Positions 55,427-64,000 of a stretch of DNA of 64,000 bases are shown in pieces (the stretch's first letter is position 1; each line of letters opens with the position of its first letter). This DNA is from Dromiciops gliroides (Eukaryota; Chordata; Mammalia; Microbiotheria; Microbiotheriidae): assembly GCF_019393635.1 (NCBI RefSeq), contig NC_057861.1, positions 195,797,026 through 195,861,025 on the forward strand, in the 5' to 3' direction. The position numbers and the translations under genes were made by a program. The notes below the pieces were generated by a model. It was not told where the DNA came from, searched no databases, and saw nothing but the letters and a program-made list of their open reading frames with translations.

Positions 55427-56197
55427 ATGTCCAAACAAGAAATAGAGAGTAATATGAAATTCAATATGGATGACTTTGTCTACATTAAATTAAAAAGGTT
55501 TTGTACAAACAGGAGCAATGCAGCCAAAATTAGAAGGGAGGCAGAAAGCTGGGAAACAATTTTTATGGCCAGTACTTCTGATAAAGGCCTCATTTCTAAA
55601 ATATATAGGGAACTAAATCAAATTTGGAATAATCCAAGTCATTCCCCAATTGAGAAATGGTCAAAGGATATGAACAGACAGTTTTCTAATGAAGAAATCA
55701 AAGCTATCTCTTGCCACATGAAAACATGCTCTAAAAAATGCTCTAAATCACTATTGATTAGAGAAATGCAAATTAAAACACCTCTGAGGTACCACCTCAC
55801 ACCTATCAGATTGGCTAACATGACAAAAAAGGAAAATAATAAATGTTGGAGAAGCTGTGGAAAAATTGGAACACTAATCCATTGTTGGTGGAGCTGTGAA
55901 CTGATCCAACCATTCTGGAGAACAATTTGTAATTGTACCCCAAGGGCAATGGAACTGTTAATACCCTTTTATCCAGTGGTACCACTGCTAGGTCTGTATC
56001 CCAAGGGGATCATAGAGGAGGGAAAAGCACCCACATATACAAAAATATTTATAGCAGCTCCCTGTGGTGGCAAAGAATGGGAACTCAAGGGATGCCCTTC
56101 AATTGGGGAATGGCTAAACAAGTTGTGGCATATAAATATAATGGAATACTCTTGTGTGGTAAGAAAAGATGAGCAGGAGGAGTTCAGAGAAACCTGA
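55427..56197 (+). pseudogene. L1 ORF2 C-terminal segment, longest intact LINE frame in the window
   Basis: 256 codons without a stop. Residues 1-60 read 'MDDFVYIKLKRFCTNRSNAA' and 'SDKGLISKIYRELN'. At 80-130 come '[18 protein letters not shown]' and '[20 protein letters not shown]'. At about 145-175 is the Cys/His-rich tail 'CWRSCGKIGTLIHCWWSCEL', the L1 C-terminal CCHC-like motif, then 'AAPCGGKEWELKGCPSIGEW' near 215. Only the C-terminal fifth of the roughly 1,250-residue protein is open, and the segment before it is broken. Confidence 0.92.
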
Positions 56198-56689
56198 ACA
56201 TGATACTGATTGAATGTAGCAGAATCAGTAGAACATTGTACACAGTACAATGATGAACAATGGTGACAGATTTTTCTCTTATCACAGTGAAATGATCCAA
56301 AACAATTTCAGAGAACTGTGAATTATGAATGTGGATTGAACCATACTGTTTCTACTATTTGGCCATTTTTCCCCTTCTTTTTTGAAGTTTTTCCCTTGTG
56401 CTCTGATTCTTCTTTCACAATATGACTAATGCAGAAGTATGTTTAATGTGATTGTACATATATAAACAATATCAGATTGCTTTCTGTCTTGGGGAGGAGG
56501 GAGGAAAGAGAGGGTTGGATAAAAATTTGGAACTAAAAATCCTATGAAAACAAATCTTGAAAACTATCCTTACATGTAACTGGAAAATAATAAAATACTT
56601 TTATTTAAAAATAAAGAAATAAAGAACAACTTAAACTGGGGGAAAAAGAGAGAGTTAATATGGTAATGTACCTAGAAGACTTAGTTAAC

Positions 56690-56835
56690 AGTCAAGAAGG
56701 TCTAGGTTCAAGTCAGTCCTACTTCTGACACACATGCTAACTGTTTCACCATGGGGAGGAGTCACTTAATCTCTCAGTGCCCCATGTCAAGTCTCTGAGA
56801 ATATAAGTGAAAGAGGAGTTAAAGGATGTTTCCAT
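56690..56835 (+). mobile_element. MIR SINE
   Basis: 'aagaaggtctaggttcaagtcagtcc' and 'atggggaggagtcacttaatctctcagtgcc' are diverged MIR text. Confidence 0.65.
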
Positions 56836-56939
56836 ATTAAGATTTCTCTATACTGATAAAATAGCAGATCTTGTTACACCATTCCCCCTAAATATTATAT
56901 ATAAATGTTTGCACATCACAAAATCGTGTATTTATTTTA

Positions 56940-57505
56940 TCTGTCAGTCAAGTAACATTTGTTAAGTGCCTTCTGTGTGCCAAGGACTGTGCTATGCAAG
57001 ACAGTCCCTGCCCACAAGGAGCTCACAGTTTAATAGAAGAGACAACACACTGAAAACTATGTCCAGACAAGCTATATACAAGATAAATTGGAAATAGTTA
57101 ATAAGAAGGTCCTAGATTTAAGATGGATTGGGAAAAGCTTCATATAAAGGTAGGACTTTAGCTGGCCCTTGAAGGAAGTCACAGAATTCAAAAGGCAGAA
57201 ATAAGGGAGAACATGCCAGCAATGGGCAAACATAGAAAATACAGGAAGTTGGGGAATAGAGTGTTTTGGTTAAAAAAGAGCAAGTAGGCCATTGTCACTG
57301 GATGGCAGAGCACATGATGGTTAAGATGTAAGATATAATGAGATTGGAAATGTGGGTTAGAGTAGATTGTGAAGTAGTTCAAATACCCCCCAAAATTCCA
57401 TTTGATCCCCAAGGTGATGGGAGTTTATTAAGTAGGGGGCAGCATGGTTAGATCTACACTTTAAGAAGCACATTTTGCAACTGAGTTGAGGATGGACTGG
57501 AGTGT
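56940..57505 (-). mobile_element. L2 LINE 3' part
   Basis: The reversed L2 end 'tgccttctgtgtgccaaggactgtgctatg' and 'acagtccctgcccacaaggagctcacagtttaatag' continues far into ORF2 text: 'ggactttagctggcccttgaaggaag', 'gccattgtcactggatggcagagcac' and 'gcagcatggttagatctacac'. It is about 560 bp long and well preserved for L2. Confidence 0.8.
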
Positions 57506-58495
57506 GGGGTGTTATAGCATATTTTTTCATTAATTTTTTCTAGCGTTGACTAAGTAGAAAAAAATATAGTAAAGTCCCAAGCAGGTTAAACAGAATATTT
57601 CATTCTATGTGTGCTTGATGAAATAATGAGACAAAGTTACTAGAGATGTTAGGCCATTGGCTACATATTTTAGCCTGTATACCCCCAAGAAAAATGAAAT
57701 AGTCTCATGAATTTGATCAGAGTAGAGATACAATCTGGATAATTCAAACTCATCTCAAGTGTGCTTACCACCACCACCAGTTGTATCTTGCATATTGATG
57801 ACAGTTATTAAATAATTGCTTCCTTCTGCTTTCATTTTTTTCAGAGACAGCTTGAGTAAATGGTACGTCAGAAATGGAATGATAAATTCTTTCTCCTCTT
57901 TAGAGGGCCACAAAAAGGTTCACTGCTGAACCTCTTCCAGATTAACGATGTGTACACAAACCATGACTTATTACCATCTTATGGGTTCTTAGTGTTCAAT
58001 GCCTTACTACCTTAAAGGCAGATATTATTTTACATTACTCTTCAGAAGACATCTTCATTTAGTTTCAAAATAAAAATGTTACCTTCCCTGGGAATAAGAT
58101 TTGTAGTGCTAATTTTAAATATCTTAGTAGTCTCTCAGCAGCTTTTGCAAGTTTTAAAGTACTTCTGTAGCTTTTCAAATATTCAACTACACATAAGAAG
58201 GTCCATTTGAACTAAAAGAGGCATTTCCTTAGCTGTTATGAAATTTGTCATTTAATTATCTTTTTTTTTCAAATTGACAAGACAAAATTACTATAAAAGC
58301 TATTTCAGGTATAATCAAATGATAGAGAAGATTTGTCTTTGATGGTAGCTGGTTATCTTATGACTTCTAGGCATTCTAAGTACAATCTAGTTATTGAATG
58401 TGTTTACTATTGCTTATATATAGGCATCTGGCATTTAGGTACTATGGGACTGAATTATTTCACAAGAGATTAATAAGGGCTAGATTTAAATTTGT
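57506..58495. other. Repeat-free stretch
   Basis: No repeat family or coding evidence was recognised. Composition is mixed and AT-rich. Confidence 0.45.
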
Positions 58496-58499
58496 TGAA

Positions 58500-58725
58500 A
58501 GCAATATGATACCATGGAGAGTTAGATTTCTATGTTGGAATCTTCCCTCTGACACTGTACTCATGGGTAAGACCCCAGGTCAGCCACTCACATCTTTGTG
58601 TGCCTCTATTTCTTTATCTACAAAGTAGGAATAATTGTACTTTTCATCATTACCATGAGGTTGTTGGGATAAATGAAAAAATGTGTATTAATTACTTTGT
58701 GACCCTTAAAATGATAAAAATATCA
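58500..58725 (+). mobile_element. MIR SINE
   Basis: 'accatggagagttagatttctatgttggaatc', 'cacatctttgtgtgcctctatttctttatctac' and 'accatgaggttgttgggataaatg' occur in MIR order. Confidence 0.75.
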
Positions 58726-59129
58726 GCTGTTACTATTGACAAATTTTAGATTTTAGTTCACAAAGAAAAGACAATATTGAATATGAGCTTGATTTTCAGT
58801 TGTTTGCCTTACAGGTTCTACCAGTTTTCTGCCAATAGAATAGAAAAAACACTTTCTAGTGTATTAGCAGGGCTGGCCTTACGTGTAGTTCAATTCAATT
58901 CACCACATTAAAAAAATATTAAATTACTTCTAAGCTTAGAGTGAGGTGCTAGGCACTGGTGAAAATTCAAAATTGAAATAAGGCACAGTCCCTGCTCTCA
59001 TGGAATTTAGTTTGATCATTTGTATATCAAAGCAGAAAGGAACATGAGGAACCATTTAGCCTGGAGTGACCAGGAAAGAAATATCCCATATTTTTTTTTT
59101 CAACAAGTAGTCATTCAGGATTTTTTCTT

Positions 59130-59765
59130 GAAGACCTCCAATGATACAGATCTCACTATTTCCCAACTCATGCCATTGAAATTTGGGATGTCTCTAATTA
59201 TTAGAACAAGATTGCTCATATCTAGTCAAAAACTTCTTAGAAGTCTCTAAGGGGCAGCTAGGTGGCGCAGTGGATGAAGCACTGGCCCTGGATTCAGGAG
59301 TATCTGAATACAAATCTGGCCTCAGGCACTTGACTCTTACTAGCTGTGTGACCCTGGGCAAGTCACTTAACCCTCATTGCCCCTCCCCCCCCACTAAAAA
59401 AGAAAGAAATCTCTATACAGTAGTCTTCATCTATGGCCAAGACAAATAAGTCCCTTGAGTCCTTCACATGGCATCGCTTCCAGTATTTGAAAATAGCTAA
59501 TAAAGCCTTCCCTCAGTATTAGAAAAAATCCTCTTGGCTAGGCTAAACATCCCCTTTTTTCTTCTACCACTTCTTATATGGCAGTTTCAAATTTCCTCAT
59601 CAAATACCAACCTTATCACCCTACACTAGATGTAACACAAGTTATCAATGTCCTCTCCAAAATGTGGCACCCAAAACTCATCTGCACCTGTCAGATGTGG
59701 TCTTCCCCAAATGAAGCTCTCTAGTAAATTATGCCTGTAGCACTCCAGTTTAGCGACTCTGCCAT
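59130..59765 (-). mobile_element. CR1/L3 LINE, split by a SINE
   Basis: The left piece 'ccattgaaatttgggatgtctctaattattag' and 'catatctagtcaaaaacttc' and the right piece 'ctaggctaaacatcccc', 'cttcttatatggcagtttc', 'ttatcaatgtcctctccaaaatgtggcacccaaaac' and 'cagatgtggtcttcccc' are reversed CR1/L3 landmarks in order. It is old and noncoding. Confidence 0.8.
59252..59400 (+). mobile_element. Marsupial SINE
   Basis: Complete copy, with the tail preceded by an unusual C-run ('cccctccccccccac'). A weak direct repeat 'aagtctcta/aaatctcta' flanks it. It is nested in CR1/L3. Confidence 0.93.
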
Positions 59766-60447
59766 AAACAAAATGAGTTTTAGCTGTTACAAAGATAGTG
59801 AAGCTCATAGTGATCACTTCCCTTTCATGTTGTTAAAACAATCCATTTCTCAATGAATTTAAGTATTTTGCCTAGATTTGATTTCAAGCTTTCTGGTGTA
59901 GAAATGTAAGATTTCTGTTGTTGCGGCTATTGTTTTAACTTGTTTTAACATTTGTCCACCTTCCATCCTATGACATTGTTTTGAAAATTACTAACAGCTT
60001 TTCAACAATCTCATGAATTCTTTCAGATTTGGCAACTTGAACTGCAAAAGCAGATCTTGACACATCAATTTATTTTATATTTTAACTCCATTTTTGTTCT
60101 CCATTTCCCAGTGTGAAATAATTTTTGTTGTTAGATGAATTGAAAAGAAATAGAAATGACTAGTTTTTCTCTTTCTAATATTTATTATCATAACCCTGTA
60201 CAATTCAAGAAATGGTCCAAAAGTCTTTTTAATATTCCTTTTGTCTCCAACATAGCAAATTGAATGCTTTTCATTGTTCTTAGAATTCATGGCAAGCTTC
60301 AGCTCATTCTGGGCTCTGAAATCTCTTCTATTAAGGAAAAAAAAAAGCATAACATTTTATAGTCCAGTCAAATTTACCTTTATACTGTTCCTCAGATTTA
60401 ATATACCAACCCCCACTTCTTTCCATAGGCAGGCAACCATGCCTGGA

Positions 60448-60448
<1 letters not shown>
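59766..60448. other. Stretch without recognised feature
   Basis: A minus-strand frame at 60075-60350 (91 codons) reads protein-like in places but carries no motif I know. No repeat was recognised. Confidence 0.4.

Positions 60449-60495
<47 letters not shown>
60449..60495. repeat. (CA)n microsatellite
   Basis: About 23 perfect CA units. No SINE body adjoins it. Confidence 0.95.
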
Positions 60496-60496
<1 letters not shown>

Positions 60497-60499
<3 letters not shown>

Positions 60500-60602
60500 C
60501 TGAATCTTAGAATCTCCAACTTCCTTCAGAGCTCAGCTTCGGGGCTTCCTTCTATATCAAACCTTTCCTGATCACCCAACTGCTAGTGCCTTACTACCAA
60601 AG
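60497..60602 (+). repeat. L2 fragment
   Basis: 'cttccttcagagctcagcttcggggcttccttctatatcaaacctttcctgatcaccc' matches the L2 3' coding region. Confidence 0.6.
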
Positions 60603-61565
60603 CCAAACTATAATGGCTGAGAATTAAGTTAAAGGAGAGTAAACATAAGGGGTAATTTATAGGAGTTAGACTCAGAAAGAGAAGAGAGAGAAAAGATGAC
60701 AGAGCTCAGCTTGGTAGTGTCTAATGGGAGGGTTTCTTAAACGTTCAGATTGAAGAGGGAGACTTGGGGCCTACTTTTTAGGTAGCATGGAAGAAACTGG
60801 TAGGAAAGGAAAGTTTGAAGATAATGAAGAGAGTAAATGCATACAGGTGGGTTGACAGGCTGTGGAGTTTGGTGCTCCATCAGAGAAGACTGGAGGGGAT
60901 GGGATAAAGCATACATATAGAGAAACAAGCCTTAGTGAGAAGGGCCTACTGGTGACACAAAGACAAAGTTGACCTACTTGGCAATTTTTCCTTGATTACA
61001 TTTTTTTCCCTTGCTCAGGTGACCTTTCCACTAGCTGTAGGTCTTCAATGAAAAGGACTAACACTGTAAAAGAGCTGACTTCACACTGCCTGGCAAAACC
61101 CCTGAGGGGCTTTTTATTTTCAGTTTATCCTTGGTTATTACATAGATGAATGGTACTATAAATGAAAGGCAGTCCAGTTTTGGTGGAAGGCCCAGGATTC
61201 AGTTGTGAATGATTTTTTTCCCTCACATTCTACCATTCTCTTTCACTTAAAAAAAAAAAAGACAAAAACCAAAATAACAACAACAAAGCCCCACAATATT
61301 ACACTTACCACAGAAACATTTATGTCACCAATATATCTAGAGTATTGTGCAAAGGAAGAAAAAATTTATAGATAGTACTTTGAAAAGTAGTCATTTCTGG
61401 TTCTGATGAGTTTTAATCATATAAATGAAGAGACATCTGATAATATTAAGAAAAAAAGACAAAAAATTAAAACGAAATATTCTCTAATTGAGGAATATGT
61501 TCACAGGCAAGTTAAATTGTTTACAAAAGGTTTTTTTATTTTTTTATTATGGAACATAGAGATAG
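60603..61565. other. Stretch without firm feature
   Basis: 60780-60960 has a purine-rich texture like reversed old LINE sequence, but I cannot assign it. The rest is unrecognised. Confidence 0.4.
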
Positions 61566-61569
61566 AAAA

Positions 61570-61775
61570 ATAGCATGACATAGTAGACAGAGATCTATAC
61601 CCAGAGTCAAGAAAATGTGTGGTCAAATTATATCTCAGACTCTTAAAAACTGTGTGACTCTAGATAAATTGGTTAATCTCTCTGAGCTTGCATTTGTTCG
61701 CTTTTAAAAATGAAAGAATTGGACACAATAGCTTTAAAGGCCTTTTAACTTTAAATCAGTGATTTTAGGATTATA
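61570..61775 (+). mobile_element. MIR SINE
   Basis: 'gcatgacatagtagacagagatctatacccagagtcaag', 'actgtgtgactctagataaattgg' and 'tttaaaaatgaaagaattggacac' are in MIR order. Confidence 0.75.
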
Positions 61776-61879
61776 AAGGACCATGAAATTGATCACCTAT
61801 AATCACCTGTTTAATGGGATTAAAATAATAATTTTTTTGTATAAACTTAAATATATAAGAAAGATTAAAGAAAGAAAAC

Positions 61880-61998
61880 TGTTATAATGGATAGAGGTCT
61901 GACCCTTGGTACAGAGAGACTTGAGTTCAAATCCTGCTTTTGACATATGCCACCTATGTAATCAGGAGTCTCAAGCTCTCATTGCCTCAGCAACTTTG
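61880..61998 (+). mobile_element. MIR/MAR-type SINE fragment
   Basis: 'ataatggatagaggtctgacccttggtacagagagacttgagttcaaatcctgc' is a tRNA-type head, and the rest is diverged. Confidence 0.65.
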
Positions 61999-62125
61999 TT
62001 AAAGTAAAAGTAATAACTACAGACTGGCTGGCAATCAAGATAGTGCAAAAAAAAAAAAAATCACAGGACCAGACCCCCACCCCCACCCTGCTATATAAAA
62101 AAAAATAAGCTCAATTGAAACTGTG

Positions 62126-62561
62126 AAGCTTAAAATCTTATTGTGTGACTAAAAATCTATTGTGTAGTCACCTTAAATTAGAAACTCATAGCACCAGTCT
62201 TTGGAGGTATTAAGCATATATTAAAGTATAATAGAGGTTAGTAAAGAGAATACATGGAGTTCAGAAGGAAAGACCCTAGCTCCCTGCATCTACAGCTGCT
62301 CCTACTGAGACCTCCAATGGAAAAGAAAGATTCCCGTTCTCTTGAGGGGAACCTATCTGCAGGACCGCAAGAGGGGGTGGTCCTCACACACAGCTCCGAG
62401 CTAATTGGCTGGTAGCATTGACTGAAATACAGGCATTTCTATGAATAGATATAACTTCTGGATGCTAGTCAGATGCTTTCTCGTCAGGGCAGTGCTGCCC
62501 TGGTTCTCACAATATCTTTCTCAGCACGGGGATGGCACTCTGATTCTCACAAAGCTTAAAA
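62126..62561. mobile_element. Possible decayed insertion (LTR-like?) between direct repeats
   Basis: The decamer 'aagcttaaaa' occurs at 62126-62135 and 62552-62561. The block between is GC-richer at 62270-62420, has isolated CpGs and a CCAAT-like 'agccaattagct' on the minus strand. The ends do not give a clean TG...CA with matching short repeats, so the LTR reading is weak. Confidence 0.25.
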
Positions 62562-62683
62562 CTTCAGTAAAAGATAAATCTTTGATAACAGACTATGAAC
62601 TGATTGACTAATATTATTTCACTAGTCCATTAAATTATGATTATTTTTAAGGATGGAGTCTTGAAATTAAAGGCATAAAAGAG

Positions 62684-62828
62684 GGGGTAGCTAGGTGGCG
62701 CAGTGGATAAAGTGCTGGCTCTGGATTCAGGAGTACCTGAGTTCAAACCCGGCCTCAGACCCTTGACACTTACTAGCTGTGTGACCCTGGGCAAGTCACA
62801 ACTCCCATTGCCTCGCAAAAACAAAAAA
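62684..62828 (+). mobile_element. Marsupial SINE
   Basis: Direct repeat 'aaaggcataaaaga' (about 62670-62683) and 'aaaggcacaaaaga' (about 62830-62843). Complete, except 'gtcacaactcccattg' lacks the usual 'ttaac' segment. Confidence 0.93.
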
Positions 62829-63009
62829 AAAGGCACAAAAGAAAAAGTGTCACCACAAAGGCATTAATAAAGTGGATTAGGAAGATGCTATGATCCTTTC
62901 TGAGAGAAAAGGCAGCATATGATTGGTTTTTAAAAGAGTTTAAATAAGAAATGAGCATGCTTTCTTTGTAATCTCTATTCTCATTTTGTAATCAGGTAAG
63001 AACTCACCC

Positions 63010-63400
63010 AATTGATTGAATCTATTTGAAGTTTTGGGTCCTTTGTTCATTTCATTGAAATTATTTGTATTAGCGAGGAGTAATAGCCCCCATCAGTGAA
63101 AAACCCTCATTTGGATGATGAGCTTTTGTCTACACGCTATGTATCAATTTTAATTGGAGTCCTAAGGTTGCGATTGTTGGCATTATAGAATTTTTAATTA
63201 GGCAGCTATCTGCAATATACTTTACATGAAAAAAGGAAGAAACCTGAGAAAAGTTTTTAATAGAGGATTTAAAAAATCTATCAGCACTTTGAATAAATCT
63301 CAAATCAAATTTTTGCAAGGATCATAATGCAACATAATTGGGCTAGAATACACCCTAGGCATATTATGTTTAGATAATGATTGATTATTTTGAGTAAAAC
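63010..63400. promoter_or_regulatory. Candidate conserved noncoding element
   Basis: This is repeat-free DNA with clustered homeodomain-type cores ('tttaattggag', 'ttttaattaggcagctatctgcaat', 'gataatgattgattatt') and isolated CpGs retained in AT-rich context ('ttagcgagg', 'acacgctatg', 'ttgcgattg'). This texture is common in developmental enhancers. Function is inferred, not shown. Confidence 0.3.
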
Positions 63401-63645
63401 TGTAATTTTGTTCCTTTCTTTTTTTTCTGCCTGAAGCACTAAGAACATTATATTTCTAAGGTTCTTTTAAAAATATTGTTTTCACTAGGCCTTATGGAAC
63501 ATTTTTTTGAATAGGATAGTGGAAAGAGATTGGGACTAAGACTCAGAAAATCAAGACATTCCAATACTCCCAATACCATGCTTTGGAACATTAAGCAAAC
63601 ACTTCACTAGGCTCGGTAAAGAGGGTATTAAAAGTAAGTGAATGG

Positions 63646-63785
63646 GGCAGCTAGGTGGTGCAGTGGATAAAGCACCAGCCCCAGATTCAGGAGGACCTAA
63701 GTTCAAATCCAGCCTCAGACATTTGACACTTATTAACTGTGTGACTCTGGGCAAGTCACTTAACCCTCATTGCCCTGCCAAAATT
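63646..63785 (+). mobile_element. Marsupial SINE
   Basis: Complete body ending 'accctcattgccctgcc', followed by (aatt)n and an A-rich tail to about 63825. From 63826 to the window end the DNA is purine-rich with no recognised feature. Confidence 0.92.
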
Positions 63786-64000
63786 AATTAATTAATTAAA
63801 TATTAAAAAAAGAAAAGAAATGAAAGAATTGGGGTGAGGGGGTTAAAATAGTAGAAGTGTTAGCCTTGATGAGGAATAGGGCCACTTCATCATATGAGAA
63901 AGGAGTAAAGGATGAGAAAGTGGCAGAAGGTAAATCAGTGAAAAAGGATGTAGATGAGGGGAGAAGAGGGAATTCACAGAAAATGGCCTTTTTTTCTTCA

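Larger units (their letters stand above)
54168..56625 (+). mobile_element. LINE-1, RT domain to 3' end, 5' truncated
   Basis: It begins inside the RT domain (coding '[14 protein letters not shown]' near 54176), with a stop after 'AFDNIQH'. RT core at 54429-54719 ('[19 protein letters not shown]', '[17 protein letters not shown]'). Decayed linker. Intact C-terminal frame at 55427-56197, then a 3'UTR with 'cttctttcacaatatgactaatgcagaag' and an end in (aaataaag)n near 56620. It is the best preserved L1 3' half in the window but cannot be active. Confidence 0.93.

Noticed and set aside
54168..56625. Active LINE-1
   Set aside because: It starts inside the RT domain and has stops before and after the RT core. 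Only the C-terminal 256 codons are open.

Overview
The window looks like mammalian nuclear DNA from a marsupial, most likely an Australian (australidelphian) one. The evidence is about 28 copies of a tRNA-headed SINE of the marsupial CORE-SINE/WSINE type, marsupial-type LINE-1 (L1) copies, a BovB-like RTE element, and an older layer of MIR, L2 and CR1/L3 that therian mammals share. The species call is inference. I found no intact protein-coding gene, no exon I would defend and no functional structural RNA gene. Almost every long open frame is a simple repeat read in frame, an antisense reading of a SINE, or a piece of a decayed LINE.

Layout. 1-7.2 kb: an L2 split by an L1, an ORF1-only L1 (HAL1-like), a CR1/L3 scrap and a MIR holding two SINEs. 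7.2-14 kb: mostly repeat-free AT-rich DNA with an enhancer-like block near 9.0 kb, a perfect AT palindrome at 12.25 kb and a long L2. 14.06-15.03 kb: a solo LTR. 15.7-15.97 kb: a full-length 7SL RNA retropseudogene. 16-20 kb: sparse repeats. 20.2-26.4 kb: L1 and HAL1-like debris around a probable decayed processed pseudogene. 27.07-31.15 kb: a long minus-strand L1 that has lost ORF1. 33.7-34.9 kb: an L1 5' end (5'UTR plus ORF1) that stops early. 35.35-35.65 kb: a large purine microsatellite. 36.8-39.1 kb: two unclassified local duplications. 39.6-44 kb: a dense SINE/MIR cluster. 45-46.5 kb: an old minus-strand L1. 46.9-50.2 kb: a nearly full-length dead BovB-like RTE. 51.1-52.2 kb: three SINEs, one with a long 3' body. 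53.5-56.6 kb: head-to-head L1 pieces, including the longest intact LINE reading frame in the window. 57-64 kb: L2, CR1/L3 and MIR relics, late SINEs and an enhancer-like block at 63.0-63.4 kb.

Nothing here works as an operon or pathway. What can be read is an insertion history: L2, MIR and CR1/L3 first, then HAL1/L1, RTE and the LTR, then SINEs, several of which keep exact or nearly exact 13-16 bp target duplications. The best candidates for host function are the two repeat-free blocks with transcription-factor-like motifs. No undescribed defence-like or enzymatic system was seen.
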